Source: Unio delphinus (Eukaryota > Mollusca > Bivalvia > Unionida > Unionidae). Taken from it: a DNA stretch of 64,000 bases. The translations under genes and the position numbers were made by a program. Numbering within the stretch: position 1 is the first letter of the stretch; every line of letters begins with the position of its first letter. The stretch covers positions 9,747,001-9,811,000 of the forward strand of contig JAQISU010000115.1 in the NCBI GenBank assembly GCA_029339505.1. The letters are read 5' to 3'. Of this stretch, positions 14,236-26,313 are shown piece after piece. A model generated the notes under the pieces. That model worked only from the letters and a program-made list of their open reading frames with translations, was not told the origin of the DNA and did no database searches.

Positions 14236-16056
14236 TCTCAGGACCTATTCATAGTTTCCATGACTGCAGTATTCAAAATATATTTGTTAAATATTTTGGC
14301 ATATAAAGTATTTTTTAAGAAAATACTAAATACAATACTAGTTGACTTTTGTTGATCGAATGAAGAAGGATTTCCCCGGAAGTTCTGTTTCGGTTTTGGT
14401 AGACAAGCAGAAAGACATCTTATTATAGGTGGATTGTCACGTCAATTTTCAATGCTAAATCCAGACTTAGCCAATGAGTGTGCTGACAGTCAGGGAGAAA
14501 GAGCTGGGATCTATGGGTATTAGGTATGAGACCATATACAAGCAAAGTGTTCAACTTCTTCATTATCATTATCACGCGCAAACGTGAATGAGTTAGCTAA
14601 ATTCACCAGGTAGAGGCCTGATTTAAGGGAACTGACTACCTGTTTTTCAAGTTTAGTATGTATGATATTAAGGTGACGTTTGCCAATACGTGTAGAATAA
14701 CAGTTCATGGCCTATGAGTTGAATTAGAGAAACGTTCCTTAAAACTAAATATATTTGGAGTATTTTGAATATCGTCAGGGATAAAGTTCTTTCCGTCGCA
14801 GGTGTTCTTCTTGAGATTATAATACCATATGATATTTTCCAATATTGTACGGCATGACGACATATAAATTAAAAGTGTAATTACGAATGCATCCGAATGT
14901 AATTTAAAGTCAGTTATGTAACCTAATTTTCCGTTTCTTTAAAACTGAATTTCATTTTTGACATGTGATACACGTACCATACTCGTATATTTGAGATTAT
15001 TTAAAATGACATTTATGAAATACGTCGAATAATTCCAATCTTTTTCGATTCTTGTGAAAAAACATACAAAGAGCAATTATTTATCTATGTAGATAACAGA
15101 ACCCTATCACAATCAGAGGCATATTCGAAATCATACCCTGAAGCAAAATGTTTTCTTTTTCTTTTTAATATTTGTAATGGCACGGAATTTCATAACCAGG
15201 AAGAAATGTTGACATCACCTTATTACGGCGAATTATGGACCAGTTTGAGATGGACATCTGTATTAATAATTTGAACCTCAATTTACAACGTCCCACCTCC
15301 TACCCCTAGAACAATGCACATTAATACAAATATCGAGACGCTGGCTGTTGACCAAGAGCTATCGATCAGTGCATGCTGCATATAAAGATCGAATCAAACA
15401 ATTATTCTACACTGTAACTGATAGGCAGTCTTGAAAACTACTAGACTTCTTTTCGGGAGTGTTGTCCTTTTCATTTTAAGTAAATAAATGGAGAAGAATA
15501 AGGTTTTGTAGTAGTATATTATTTCCACTTTTCTAAATCTACATCAATGTGAGTTATAAATGTCCTTTTAAATATTAGGAATTAATCACAGCTTTTTTCC
15601 CCAAACAAATAAAAGCGTGTACAATCCAGAGACTGCCCATACATATTTCAGACTTGAATTCTTTCGAGGAGTTTGCTTGTCTTAAGTTGAAGATACTCTG
15701 AATTTCTCAGTTAACCACCAGGAGGACTTGAACCACGAAAACTAAAATGCAACTTATATTAGTTAGGGATGGAAGTATTGAAAGAAACTGTGTAGTTTGC
15801 TCAAATTTTATTTTAGTGTACCGTTAAACACGTTTGTTTTAAACATATTTTATTGTCATTTAATTTAGAATATCGCATTCGACACGAGTTGTCTAACTCA
15901 TCTCAATTTTTTCCCGAAAGATACAAAATAGTCTAAAGATCTCATTATTTTAACAAAGATTCGAAAGTACCTGAAATAACAAGGTCAAACGTTTAAATTT
16001 GTTAAAATAGATATATCATTTCAAAGGACAAACGTGTGTGCGTGTGTGTGTGTGTG

Positions 16057-16116
<60 letters not shown>

Positions 16117-16800
16117 ACTGGTTAAGTCATTATTGTATATTCTGTTTATTTTATTTATTCGTTACTATTAAAAAATATAATTGTAAGCACTAGAAATATT
16201 TAGTTCCGGGTAAATATTTATGAACATTTAGAAATATTACATAGTTTGGTTCTTTATTTATATCGATGTCATTGTCAATTATAAATCCATACTTAGACTA
16301 CTAGCGAAAGAACTGGTATCTTTGGGTATTTAATAAGGAGTAATTGACAAACAAAGTGTTCGACATCTTCAATATCATAATCACATGCACACATGGAAGA
16401 GTTAACTGATTTCACAAACTAAAGGTCTGATCTCAGGGTACTACCTGCGTGTGTAAGTTTAGTATGTAGGATATTTGAGCGTAACAGTGTGATTACTATT
16501 AGTTCAATTAGTGAAACGATTCTAAAAAAAATATTTTTGGGAGGATTTCGGATATCGTCACGGAGACTGTTCTAAAGACACATCGTATATGGGTAAAAGG
16601 TCGTAGGAAATGAAAAGTCTGGTAGAGGTTGGTGTGATACTTTGTGAGTAACGTAGACAATAATTAAATGAGTCATATCTTTTCTGCGGAAGTAGGTCGA
16701 TTAAATAGTTACGGACTTGAGTATTTATAATCGAATACATTATGCAGAATCTCTTCTTGTTCCTTCGTTTTCCAAACCAAACAATGTGGGCATAAAGAGA

Positions 16801-17055
16801 CTATCTAGAAGAATTCTTGGGTATAGATCTGTAACGATCCGTGCAGCTTCCATCTGATTTCTTTCTTTCTAATATTTCCGAACTTTCAATACAGCAATTA
16901 TCCCAGATTCCATAGGCATATTCTAAGGTTGGACCTATGAATAGTGTATATAATGTTGCGGAATCAGCAAATAGTATGTAATTAGACGACATTGTTTTGT
17001 CTTCTTTCTTATAAATTGGCATGTCATGCTCTAGCTTCCACTGTTTTGGGATCAC
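16801..17055 (-). pseudogene. LINE reverse-transcriptase scrap, unit copy 3
   Basis: Translation is identical to the copy at 4702, which shows how little copies 1 and 3 have diverged. Confidence 0.6.
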
Positions 17056-17398
17056 GTCTGCTTCGAGTGATTTAGTTTTAGAAAAATTAATGGTTTATAA
17101 CTTATTTGATCGGTTTCATCGGTTTTGTTTAGGTCAAGACTAATTATTACATCTATAATTTCTTATTTATGTATAATGATGCCAAAAATAAAAGTTTGAT
17201 TTCTAACTTCAAAATGTGATATATCTTATCATAATTTCTTTAACTACACGTTAAAAAGAAAAAAATACGAATTCAGCAGCTAGCACTTTTCCTGCAAACT
17301 TAGAGGATCGGTTCGTACGTTCCAGTGGATGTATTAGGTTCAATGTCTTTGTAGCGTATACTTATTATCTCATTATATTCCAATAAAGTCGAGGATTT

Positions 17399-17487
17399 GA
17401 TTCGCTGCAGGATTTGAACCCGCATCGACTCGGTTGCAGATCTGAGACGCTAAAAACTGACCTAACCACGAGGTGGCTCCTCGTGAC
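17399..17487 (-). repeat. tRNA-derived SINE-like block, unit copy 3
   Basis: Same block as 5300-5388. Confidence 0.55.
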
Positions 17488-19247
17488 ATTATTATACTCA
17501 CATTATATTTACCAATATTACACATGTTTCATAACACCAAACTACGGCATGACGACATATAATTTGATGGTGTAATGACAAATGCACCCGAATGTATTTA
17601 AAGTCAATTATGTAACCTATTTTTGGTATTTTTTTTATTGAAGATCATTTTTGTCATGTGATACACATAACATAATCTTACATTTAAGATTATGTAAAAT
17701 TAAATTTATGAAATATGTTGAATAGTTTCCATCTTTTGCGAATCTCGTGAAAGATCCTACATTGTTGTTCATATAATGTTTTATGTCATTATAATCCTTT
17801 ATTGAGTTCCACTTTAATAACGAAAGAAACAACTTAGTTTTTCCGAGGCCTAAAATATGTGTGCCAATTTGAAATTTATTTTATCTACGCCACATTAGTG
17901 GGACTGAAATGAAGGCAACTTACAAGTTGCATGACCCCTAATTCACCTTTCGAGACTAATACTTGCGGAGAAACGTCTCTATCTCCTCGGTGGGTAACTA
18001 TGACAACAGTAATTTCATTACCTCTTTTTCAGTATGGAGATTGTAGATAACACTGAAACAACTGTCCTATAGGCCTGTTCTATATATCAGCAGCTTAAAC
18101 CTTGTAGAATTATAGCAAGAGAAAAGCAAGTAATCCCTTCTGTAAAATGCACAAGCTGGCACGTTTACATTTTAAACTAGTTTCTATTTCACTCGTTTAT
18201 AAATAGTTACAAATACGTGAGTAGTAACCTAAAATATATAAATTCTTAAGACCAAGATTTAAATTTCATTTTTAGAGTATCGTGGTTTTATGCTTACTTT
18301 CCAGATAGATTTTTTTTATTAAAGAAAATATGAAATGAAGAAAATTAATTTTTGTAAAACCAAAATCTTATCATTTTGAAAACCAATGCTTAAAACCATG
18401 CGCAGAAAGATCTGAAAATTACATATACACGGAATATAATGCGGTTCGAAAATAATAAAATAATAAAATAGTATTGCTGAAGTTAGATTTTAAAACAGGT
18501 ATTGTGGAATCTATGTAATTATTTCGCTTGCGTGAAAAAGAATGAACATTATTACAAATATCGAGACGCTGGCTGTTGACCAAGAGCTGTTGATCAGTGC
18601 ATGCTGCATATAAAAACCGAATGAAACAATTATTCTACACTGTAACTGATTGGCAGTCTTTAAAACTACTAGACCTATTCTCGGGAGTGTTGTCCTTTTC
18701 ATGTCAAGTAAATAAATGGAGAATAATAAGGTTTTTGTGGTAGTATATTATTTCCACATTTCTAAACCAACATAAATGTGAGTTATAAATGACTTTTACA
18801 TATTAGGAATTAATCACATCTTTTTTCTCCAAACAAATAAAAGCGTGTGCAATCCAGAGACTGCCCAAACAAATTTCATTCTTTAATTCTTTCGAGGAGT
18901 TTGTTTGTCTTAAGTTGAAGATATTCTGAATTTCTCAGTTAACCACCAGGAGGACTTGAACCATGAGAACTAAAATGGGACTAATATTAGTTAGGGATGG
19001 AAGGCTTGAAAGAAACTGTGTTGTTTGCTCAAATTTTATTTTAGCATACCGTTAAACACATATTTTATTGTCATTTAATTTAGAATATCGCACATTCGAC
19101 ACGAGTTGTCTAAGTCATCACGATTTTTCCCGAAAGATACAAAATAGTCTAAAGATTTCATTATTTTAACAAAGATGCGATTTTACCTGAAATAACAAGG
19201 TCAAACGTTTAAATTTGTTAAGATAGATATAACATTTCAAAGGACAA

Positions 19248-19341
<94 letters not shown>

Positions 19342-20058
19342 AGTATTTGTGTAAGTATATCAAACATTTCAGTCACCAGATATTTTTTATTTTAAACAGA
19401 ACAAATTGACAACTTCAGAGGTATCACTTCTGTGCTGCTCCTTTTGCAATTGCTATAACCAACCTTGTCTGGTAAATAAACCCCCACCCCCACCCCCACC
19501 CCAAAAAAAAAAAATAAAAAAATAAGTAGATCAATAAATCTGCTGACACTGATGCACTATTTGTACGGTCTGATGCTACCAATTCATAAAAGGGATCAAA
19601 TGTTGCAGAAAAATCTGTTTGCAACACAATGCTGTACATTTCATACATCTAACGGTGTTACTTTTGTTGAATGAATACTTATATTAGCATGGGTTTTCGA
19701 GGTATTCTAGTTTAACGCACTGTACTGGGGAACAAACTGGAAGTAGGAAATAGTAACAATCAAATTTGGACAATTTGCCAAATATGGAGACATGAAAAGG
19801 GGAGGGCATGCAAAATGTGTGGGAAGCATGCTGCATCTATGTGTATATATAGCTTGTATGCTACATATTTAGTTTAGTTTATGTAATGAAATGGAAAGTA
19901 CGTTAGACATAGTTGCGACATACTTGTCAGATCCCGGGTGCTTGTGTGTATTCGGATGAATCTGAAGTACTTTGTGTCACATGTTTTTTAATCCATTAGT
20001 TTAATTAGATAATATTATTCGAGGGGGATGTGTCATAATGATATATACTTTCAGAACC

Positions 20059-20282
20059 AGTGGCGTAGCAAGAATATTTGGCGTCCAGGGCAAAACACCC
20101 AAATTTGAGGCGCCCAGGGTAAAACACCCACATGTGCGCCCCCGGCTGCCCTTGTTGCGCAGTTATGTTGATACTTTGGGCCGATTTGGGCCCTTTTAGC
20201 GCCCCCTAGCCACCGGCGCCAGGCGCGAATGCCCTACCTGACCCTCACCCATCCTCCGCCCCTCCCCCGTCGCTACGCAACT
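20059..20282. mobile_element. MITE-like GC-rich block, unit copy 4
   Basis: Same block as in the other units, bounded by AGTGGCGTAGC and GCTACGCAACT. Confidence 0.55.
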
Positions 20283-22077
20283 TCTCAGGACCTATTCATA
20301 GTTTCCATGACTGCAGTATTCAAAATATATTTGTTAAATATTTTGGCATATAAATTATTTTTTTAAGAAAATACTAAATACAATACTAGTTGACTTTTGT
20401 TGATCGAATGAAGAAGGATTTCCCCGGAAGTTCTGTTTCGGTTTTGGTAGACAAGCAGAAAGACATCTTATTATAGGTGGATTGTCACGTCAATTTTCAA
20501 TGCTAAATCCGGACTTAGCCAATGAGTGTGCTGACAGTCAGGGAGAAAGAGCTGGGATCTATGGGTATTAGGTATGAGGCCATATACAAGCAAAGTGTTC
20601 AACTTCTTCATTATCATTATCACGCGCAAACGTGAATGAGTTAGCTAAATTCACCAGGTAAAGGCCTGATTTAAGGGAACTGACTACCTGTTTTTCAAGT
20701 TTAGTATGTATGATATTAAGGTGACGTTTGCCAATACGTGTAGAATAACAGTTCATGACCTATGAGTTGAATTAGAGAAACGTTCCTTAAAACTAAATAT
20801 ATTTGGAGTATTTCGGATATCGTCAGGGATAAAGTTCTTTCCGTCGCAGGTGTTCTTCTTGAGATTATAATACCATATGATATTTTCCAATATTGTACGG
20901 CATGACGACATATAAATTGAAAGTGTAATTACGAATGCATCCGAATGTAATTTAAAGTCAGTTATGTAACCTAATTTTCCGTTTCTTTAAAACTGAATTT
21001 CATTTTTGACATGTGATACACGTACCATACTCGTATATTTGAGATTATTTAAAATGACATTTATGAAATACGTCGAATAATTCCAATCTTTTTCGATTCT
21101 TGTGAAAAACCATACAAAGAGCAATTATTTATCTATGTAGATAACAGAACCCTATCACAATCAGATGCATATTCGAAATCATACCCTGAAGCAAAATGTT
21201 TTCTTTTTCTTTTTAATATTTGTAATGGCACGGAATTTAATAACCAGGAAGAAATGTTGACATCACCTTATTACGGCGAATTATGGACCAGTTTGAGATG
21301 GACATCTGTATTAATAATTTGAACCTCAATTTACAACGTCCCACCTCCTACCCCTAGAACAATGCACATTAATACAAATATCGAGACGCTGGCTGTTGAC
21401 CAAGAACTATCGATCAGTGCATGCTGCATATAAAGATCGAATCAAACAAGTATTCTACACTGTAACTGATTGGCAGTCTTGAAAACTACTAGACTTCTTT
21501 TCGGGAGTGTTGTCCTTTTCATTTTAAGTAAATAAATGGAGAAGAATAAGGTTTTTGTAGTAGTATATTATTTCCACTTTTCTAAACCTACATACATGTG
21601 AGTTATAAATGTCCTTTTAAATATTAGGAATTAATCACAGCTTTTTTCCCCAAACAAATAAAAGCGTGTACAATCCAGAGACTGCCCATACATATTTCAG
21701 ACTTGAATTCTTTCGAGGAGTTTGCTTGTCTTAAGTTGAAGATACTCTGAATTTCTCAGTTAACCACCAGGAGGACTTGAACCACGAAAACTAAAATGCA
21801 ACTTATATTAGTTAGGGATGGAAGTATTGAAAGAAACTGTGTAGTTTGCTCAAAGTTTATTTTAGTGTACCGTTTTAAACATATTTTATTTTCATTTAAT
21901 TTAGAATATTGCATTCGACACGAGTTGTCTATATCATCTCGATTTTTTCCCGAAAGATACAAAATAGTCTAAAGATCTCATTATTTTAACAAAGATTCGA
22001 AAGTACCTGAAATAACAAGGTCAAACTTTTAAATTTGTTAAAATAGATATAACATTTCAAAGGACAAACGTGTGTGC

Positions 22078-22146
<69 letters not shown>

Positions 22147-22823
22147 CACTGGTTAAGTCATTATTGTATATTCTGTTTTTTTTTATTTATTCGTTACTAT
22201 TAAAAAATATAATTGTAAGCACTAGAAATATTTAGTTCCGAGTAAATATTTATGAACATTTAGAAATATTACATAGTTTGGTTCTTTATTTATATCGATG
22301 TCATTGTCAATTATAAATCCATACTTAGACTACTAGCGAAAGAACTGGTATCTTTGGGTATTTAATAAGGAGTAATTGACAAACAAAGTGTTCGACATCT
22401 TCAATATCATAATCACATGCACACATGGAAGAGTTAACTGATTTCACAAACTAAAGGTCTGATCTCAGGGTACTACCTGCATGTGTAAGTTTAGTATGTA
22501 GGATATTTGAGCGTAACAGTGTGATTACTATTAGTGAAACGATTCTAAAAAAAATATTTTTGGGAGGATTTCGGATATCGTCACGGAGAGTGTTCTAAAG
22601 ACAAATCGTATATGGGTAAATGGTCGTAGGAAATGAAAAGTCTGGTAGAGGTTGGTGTGATACTTTGTGAGTAACGTAGACAATAATTAAATGAGTCATA
22701 TCTTTTTTGCGGAAGTAGGTCGATTAAATAGTTACGGACTTGAGTATTTATAATCGAATACATTATGCAGAATCTCTTCTTGTTCCTTCGTTTTCCAAAC
22801 CAAACAATGTGGGCATAAAGAGA

Positions 22824-23078
22824 CTATCTAGAAGAATTCTTGGGTATAGATCTGTAACGATCCGTGCAGCTTCCATCTGATTTCTTTCTTTCTAATATTT
22901 CCGAACTTTCAATACAGCAATTATCCCAGATTCCATAGGAATATTCTAAGGTTGGACCTATGAATAGTGTATATAATGTAGCGGAATCAGCAAATAGTCT
23001 GTAATTAGACGACAGTGTTTTGTCTCCTTTCTTATAAATTGGAATGTCATGCGCTAGCTTCCACTGTATTGGGATCAC
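22824..23078 (-). pseudogene. LINE reverse-transcriptase scrap, unit copy 4
   Basis: The version closest to an intact LINE (AHDIPIYKKGDKTLSSNYR), with the family-typical KKGDK. Copy 4 therefore keeps ancestral states at these sites and copies 1 and 3 are derived. Confidence 0.6.
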
Positions 23079-23388
23079 GTCTGCTTCGAGTGATTTAGTT
23101 TTAGAAAAATAAAAGGTTTATAACTCATTTGATCGGTTTCATCTTTAATTTCTTATTTATGTATAATGATGCCAGAAATAAAAAATTGATTTCTAACTTC
23201 AAAATGTGATATATCTTATCATAATTTCTTTAACTACACGTTAAAGAGAAAAAAATACGAATTCAGCAGCTAGCACTTTTCCTGCAAACTTAGAGGATCG
23301 GTTCGTACGTTCCAGTGGATGTATTAGGTTCAATGTCTTTGTAGCGTATACTTATTATCTCATTATATTCCAATAAAGTCGAGGATTT

Positions 23389-23477
23389 GATTCGCTGCAG
23401 GATTTGAACCTGCATCGACTCGTTTGCAGATCTGAGACGCTAAAAACTGAGTTAACCACGAGGTGGCTCCTCGTGAG
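23389..23477 (-). repeat. tRNA-derived SINE-like block, unit copy 4
   Basis: Same block, with changes in box A and one in box B (GCAGGTTCAAATCC). Confidence 0.5.
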
Positions 23478-24176
23478 ATTATTATACTCACATTATATTT
23501 ACCAATATTACACATGTTTAATAATACCCAATAGCACACCAAACTACGGCATGACGACATATAATTTGATGGTGTAATGACAAATGCACCCGAATGTATT
23601 TAAAGTCAATTATGTAACCTATTTTTGGTATTTTTTTTTATTGAAGATCATTTTTGTCATGTAATACACATAACATAATCTTACATTTAAGATTATGTAA
23701 AATGAAATTTATGAAATCTGTTGAATAGTTTCCATCTTTTGCGAATCTCGTGAAAGATCCTACATTGTTGTTCATATAATGTTTTATGTCATTGTAATTC
23801 TTTATTGAGTTCCACTTTGGTAACAAAAGAAACAACTTAGTTTTTCCGAGGCCTAAAATATGTGTGCCAATTTGAAATTTATTTTATCTATACCACATTA
23901 GTGGGACTCGTGAAATGAAGGCAGCTTACATGACCCCTAATTCACCTTTTGGGACTAATACTTGCGGTGAATCGTCCTCGGTGGGTAACTATGACAACAG
24001 TAATTTCATTGCCTCTTTTCCAGTATGGAGATTGTAGATAACACTGAAACAACTGTCCTATAGGCCTGTTCTATATATCAGCAGCTTAAACCTTGTAGAA
24101 TTATAGCAAGAGAATAGCAAGTAATCCCTTCTGTAAAATGCACAACTGGCACGTTTACATTTTAAACTAGTTTCTA

Positions 24177-24381
24177 TTTCACTCGTATATAAATAATTAC
24201 AAATACGTGAGTAGTAACCTAAAATATATAAATTCTTAAGACCAAGATTTAAATTTCATTTTTAGAGTATCGTGGTTTTTATGCTTACTTTCCAGATAGA
24301 TTTTATTTATTAAAGAAAATATGAAATGAAGAAAATTAATTTTTGTAAAACAAAAATCATATTATTTTGAAAACAATGCTT
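24177..24381. repeat. Tandem unit copy 5, truncated
   Basis: About 205 bp of the unit, matching the start of copies 1-4 until GAAAACAATGCTT. Homology then stops abruptly. The next part of the unit (from AGAAAGATTTG) reappears at 40118, so a 15.7 kb block separates two almost adjacent unit positions. Confidence 0.85.
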
Positions 24382-24860
24382 TTGTATAAAGCCTAAATCA
24401 AGACAACTGGATTATACGTATAAAAATGTATTAATGCGTAATACGTTCGTTTGAATTTTAAGATACATTTTCTTTTCTTGTAGTTGTTGTTTATGTGCAA
24501 GTAGGTCAAATAATTTCATTGCAGTGTCCAAGCCTATGAGACGTTAAAGCATAAATAAACCCTTGTATAGTTAGTTTTTGGCAAAAAGTTGAAATATCAT
24601 GATTAATAAGCACGTCATGTTACACAAGGGCCGATTTTGGAAAGGTGTTTGTTATTGCGTGTATAAGTCTCACCCATGTAATGCCATGTCTTGGTGAAAG
24701 AACATTTGTTTTCTAAAATGAATATGAAAATAAATAATTGTGAGAGAAAAAAATATATGTTAACATGGTCTGCACACTCAGTGTGCATAATCATTATACT
24801 CTTCTAAGCTTATGTGTGGTTCACATTTTAATATCAGAGAGATCTTTATAATTCTCACTA
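24382..24860. other. Left flank of the Polinton, no gene seen
   Basis: AT-rich sequence between the broken tandem unit and the element. It matches neither the unit nor the element and I recognise nothing in it. It may be part of an older insertion that the Polinton later entered. Confidence 0.5.
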
Positions 24861-24866
24861 TCAAAG
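24861..24866. repeat. Target-site duplication, left
   Basis: TCAAAG immediately before the left TIR, repeated immediately after the right TIR. Confidence 0.8.
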
Positions 24867-25155
24867 AGCAGCAGAAGGGGCGAATCGGACAACATTTTTA
24901 GACAAGTTTTCACTGAAATCACGCTTAAAAACAATGAAACCAATGACATCAGGCCCCCCCCCCCAATGTGTGTGTGAATCATGGATTAGGTCCAAAAAAA
25001 AATATGAAAAAATCAATGAAATTAATGAAATCCTCCATCGATTTTTTGGGAAAAAGGGACTACAACGTCGTTGTCACTCACTAGAACTTTCAGTTGGGGT
25101 TAACCGAATATTTGATCCAGTCCGATACGATATCGTGTTCGAGGGTCATGTAAAT
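24867..25155 (+). repeat. Left terminal inverted repeat
   Basis: Inverted match to 39237-39521. By eye the only difference is a C run of 11 here against a G run of 7 in the right copy, which accounts for the 4-bp length difference. The inner ~55 bp contains the 3' end of the packaging ATPase gene, so the TIR extends into coding sequence. Confidence 0.9.
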
Positions 25156-25771
25156 TTATTGTTACAAATCCGTGTGGGGCAGACTGAGCATGACTAAAGA
25201 AATTTCTAAATTGATTGAAGTCCATATCGGAGCACCATGTCTGCCAAATATTTCGTAGCGTATGTGTATCAACGCCGTTGAATACAGCAAGCATATTACA
25301 GTTATCTCTAATCACTTTTGGAATCTGAGTGTAGCGTTGAGTGACATAGATCACATCAGTGTTTTTATGCCTGCCTCGGAAAAATATTCTAGCAGGATTT
25401 TTTTGATTATCTAACATGACATCGTCGTATACAACTAAATTCTTGATACTTCCATCGAGGTCATTCACGGATGGTGCTTCGTCAATATCGGTTATAAATT
25501 TAATAACATCCTCGCCAGCAATCTCTGAAGCGTTTTCATTAAAATCTTTTAGTACTTCATAGCATCGTTGGTCGTCTACGCTAGGGGCAATTAAATACAA
25601 CTTATCCCACTTCATCCATCTCATTATTAAATTGAGCAGCAATTGCGTTTTACCTGATCCAGATGGTCCGATTATAATTGCGCGGATAGAGTTTGGTAGC
25701 GCTGCATGATGCTTCACTGGTTCTCTTGTTTTAGTCGCTGAAAAATCAATTATATTCATATCTCTACACAT
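25100..25771 (-). CDS. Genome-packaging ATPase (FtsK/HerA-A32 type)
   Basis: 223 codons from the first ATG; the start could be the second Met (25757-25759), 4 codons later. Walker A GPSGSGKT is at about residues 35-42 and Walker B LVVYDD at about 112-117. These are followed by a strand ending in TQR, as in the A32-like packaging ATPases of Polintons and related viruses. The usual length there is about 200-260 residues, so this gene looks intact. The family pumps genomic DNA into preformed capsids. The gene diverges from the Zn-ribbon gene with only 5 bp between start codons, so the two must share a promoter region. Its last ~18 codons lie inside the left TIR, and a copy of that tail sits in the right TIR. 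Confidence 0.92.
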   Translation of the reverse strand: MCRDMNIIDFSATKTREPVKHHAALPNSIRAIIIGPSGSGKTQLLLNLIMRWMKWDKLYLIAPSVDDQRCYEVLKDFNENASEIAGEDVIKFITDIDEAPSVNDLDGSIKNLVVYDDVMLDNQKNPARIFFRGRHKNTDVIYVTQRYTQIPKVIRDNCNMLAVFNGVDTHTLRNIWQTWCSDMDFNQFRNFFSHAQSAPHGFVTINLHDPRTRYRIGLDQIFG

Positions 25772-25776
25772 AAATT

Positions 25777-25974
25777 ATGGATCTATATTGCGTGAAGTGT
25801 AAGGCGCGTACTGGCACAGATGACTTGACGACGATTACAACTAAAAATAACCGATCAGCGCTTTCTGGTAAATGCGTACAGTGTAGTACAAAGAAATTTA
25901 GATTTGTTTCTAAACCCAAGGAACCCAAGGAACCTTTAAAAAAAAACGAGGAGGTGATATCGCTGCCAAATTAG
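25777..25974 (+). CDS. Small Zn-ribbon protein (DUF5679-like)
   Basis: 65 codons. Two CxxC pairs (YCVKCKA at residues 4-10 and CVQC near 34-37) form a probable zinc ribbon, followed by basic residues and a lysine/proline-rich tail. The pattern resembles the short DUF5679 domain found in large DNA viruses and Polintons; its function is not established. The frame ends 28 bp after an A9 run (25938-25946). In the -1 frame the same RNA continues into the phospholipase A2-like domain, which has no ATG of its own. The run ends as A AAA AAC in the reading frame of this gene, a classic -1 slippery heptamer. The functional product may therefore be this protein alone, a Zn-ribbon/PLA2 fusion, or both. 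A one-base deletion in the run is the simpler alternative. Confidence 0.75.
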   Translation: MDLYCVKCKARTGTDDLTTITTKNNRSALSGKCVQCSTKKFRFVSKPKEPKEPLKKNEEVISLPN

Positions 25975-26306
25975 CAAAACTCCCTGGAACCCCATGGGCA
26001 AAATACCCCGGAGAAAAACACCTTCCAGGGTATAGTTATTGTGGACCGGGAACAAGACTTGATATCAGACTCAATGATCAAACTCAGCCCCGACCCGGTG
26101 AGGAACCAATAAACGCTATTGATAAGGCCTGTCACCTTCATGATGTTGCTTATAAAAGTAGCAATTTGCAACACAGGCATCTAGCAGATGTGAAATTAAT
26201 TCATGCGTTGAATTCTATCACTGATAAATCCTTCAAAGAAAAATTGGCTTCCTTTTTGATAAAATCGGCTATGAAAAGTAAATTGATGTTAGGTGCTGGT
26301 AATTAA
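25914..26306 (+). CDS. Parvovirus VP1-type phospholipase A2-like domain (no own ATG)
   Basis: 130 codons open from just after a stop at 25911 to TAA at 26304-26306. No Met occurs before the domain. The calcium-loop motif YCGPGT and the catalytic dyad region CHLHDVAY are both visible and in order, as in the PLA2 domain of parvovirus VP1 (Phospholip_A2_4). That domain hydrolyses endosomal membrane lipids during entry, and PLA2 domains have been reported in adintoviruses. It ends MLGAGN, a plausible adenain-type cleavage context. Expression needs a -1 shift from the overlapping Zn-ribbon frame (or repair of an A-run indel). The stop codon lies 7 bp before the preferred integrase ATG. Domain identity is well supported; the expression route is inference. 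Confidence 0.75.
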   Translation, partial: TQGTQGTFKKKRGGDIAAKLAKLPGTPWAKYPGEKHLPGYSYCGPGTRLDIRLNDQTQPRPGEEPINAIDKACHLHDVAYKSSNLQHRHLADVKLIHALNSITDKSFKEKLASFLIKSAMKSKLMLGAGN

Positions 26307-26313
26307 TAGCAAC

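Larger units (their letters stand above)
12176..18186. repeat. Tandem unit copy 3
   Basis: Copy 3. Its half-A microsatellite (about 13230-13292) is mostly TG with a short AG part, unlike copies 1 and 2. The half-B tract is 16034-16113. MITE-like block 14012-14235, LINE scrap 16801-17055, SINE 17399-17487. Confidence 0.9.
18187..24176. repeat. Tandem unit copy 4
   Basis: Copy 4, the most diverged. Tracts lie at about 19253-19340 and 22069-22144, the MITE-like block at 20059-20282, the LINE scrap at 22824-23078 and the SINE at 23389-23477. It has a local deletion near 23145 relative to copies 1-3, where one segment before the 'aatttcttatttatg' stretch is missing. Confidence 0.9.

Noticed and set aside
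24934..25197. 87-codon forward frame in the left TIR, with a counterpart in the right TIR
   Set aside because: It is antisense to the ATPase tail, is kept in both TIRs because the TIRs are inverted copies, and the C-run difference shifts its frame between copies.
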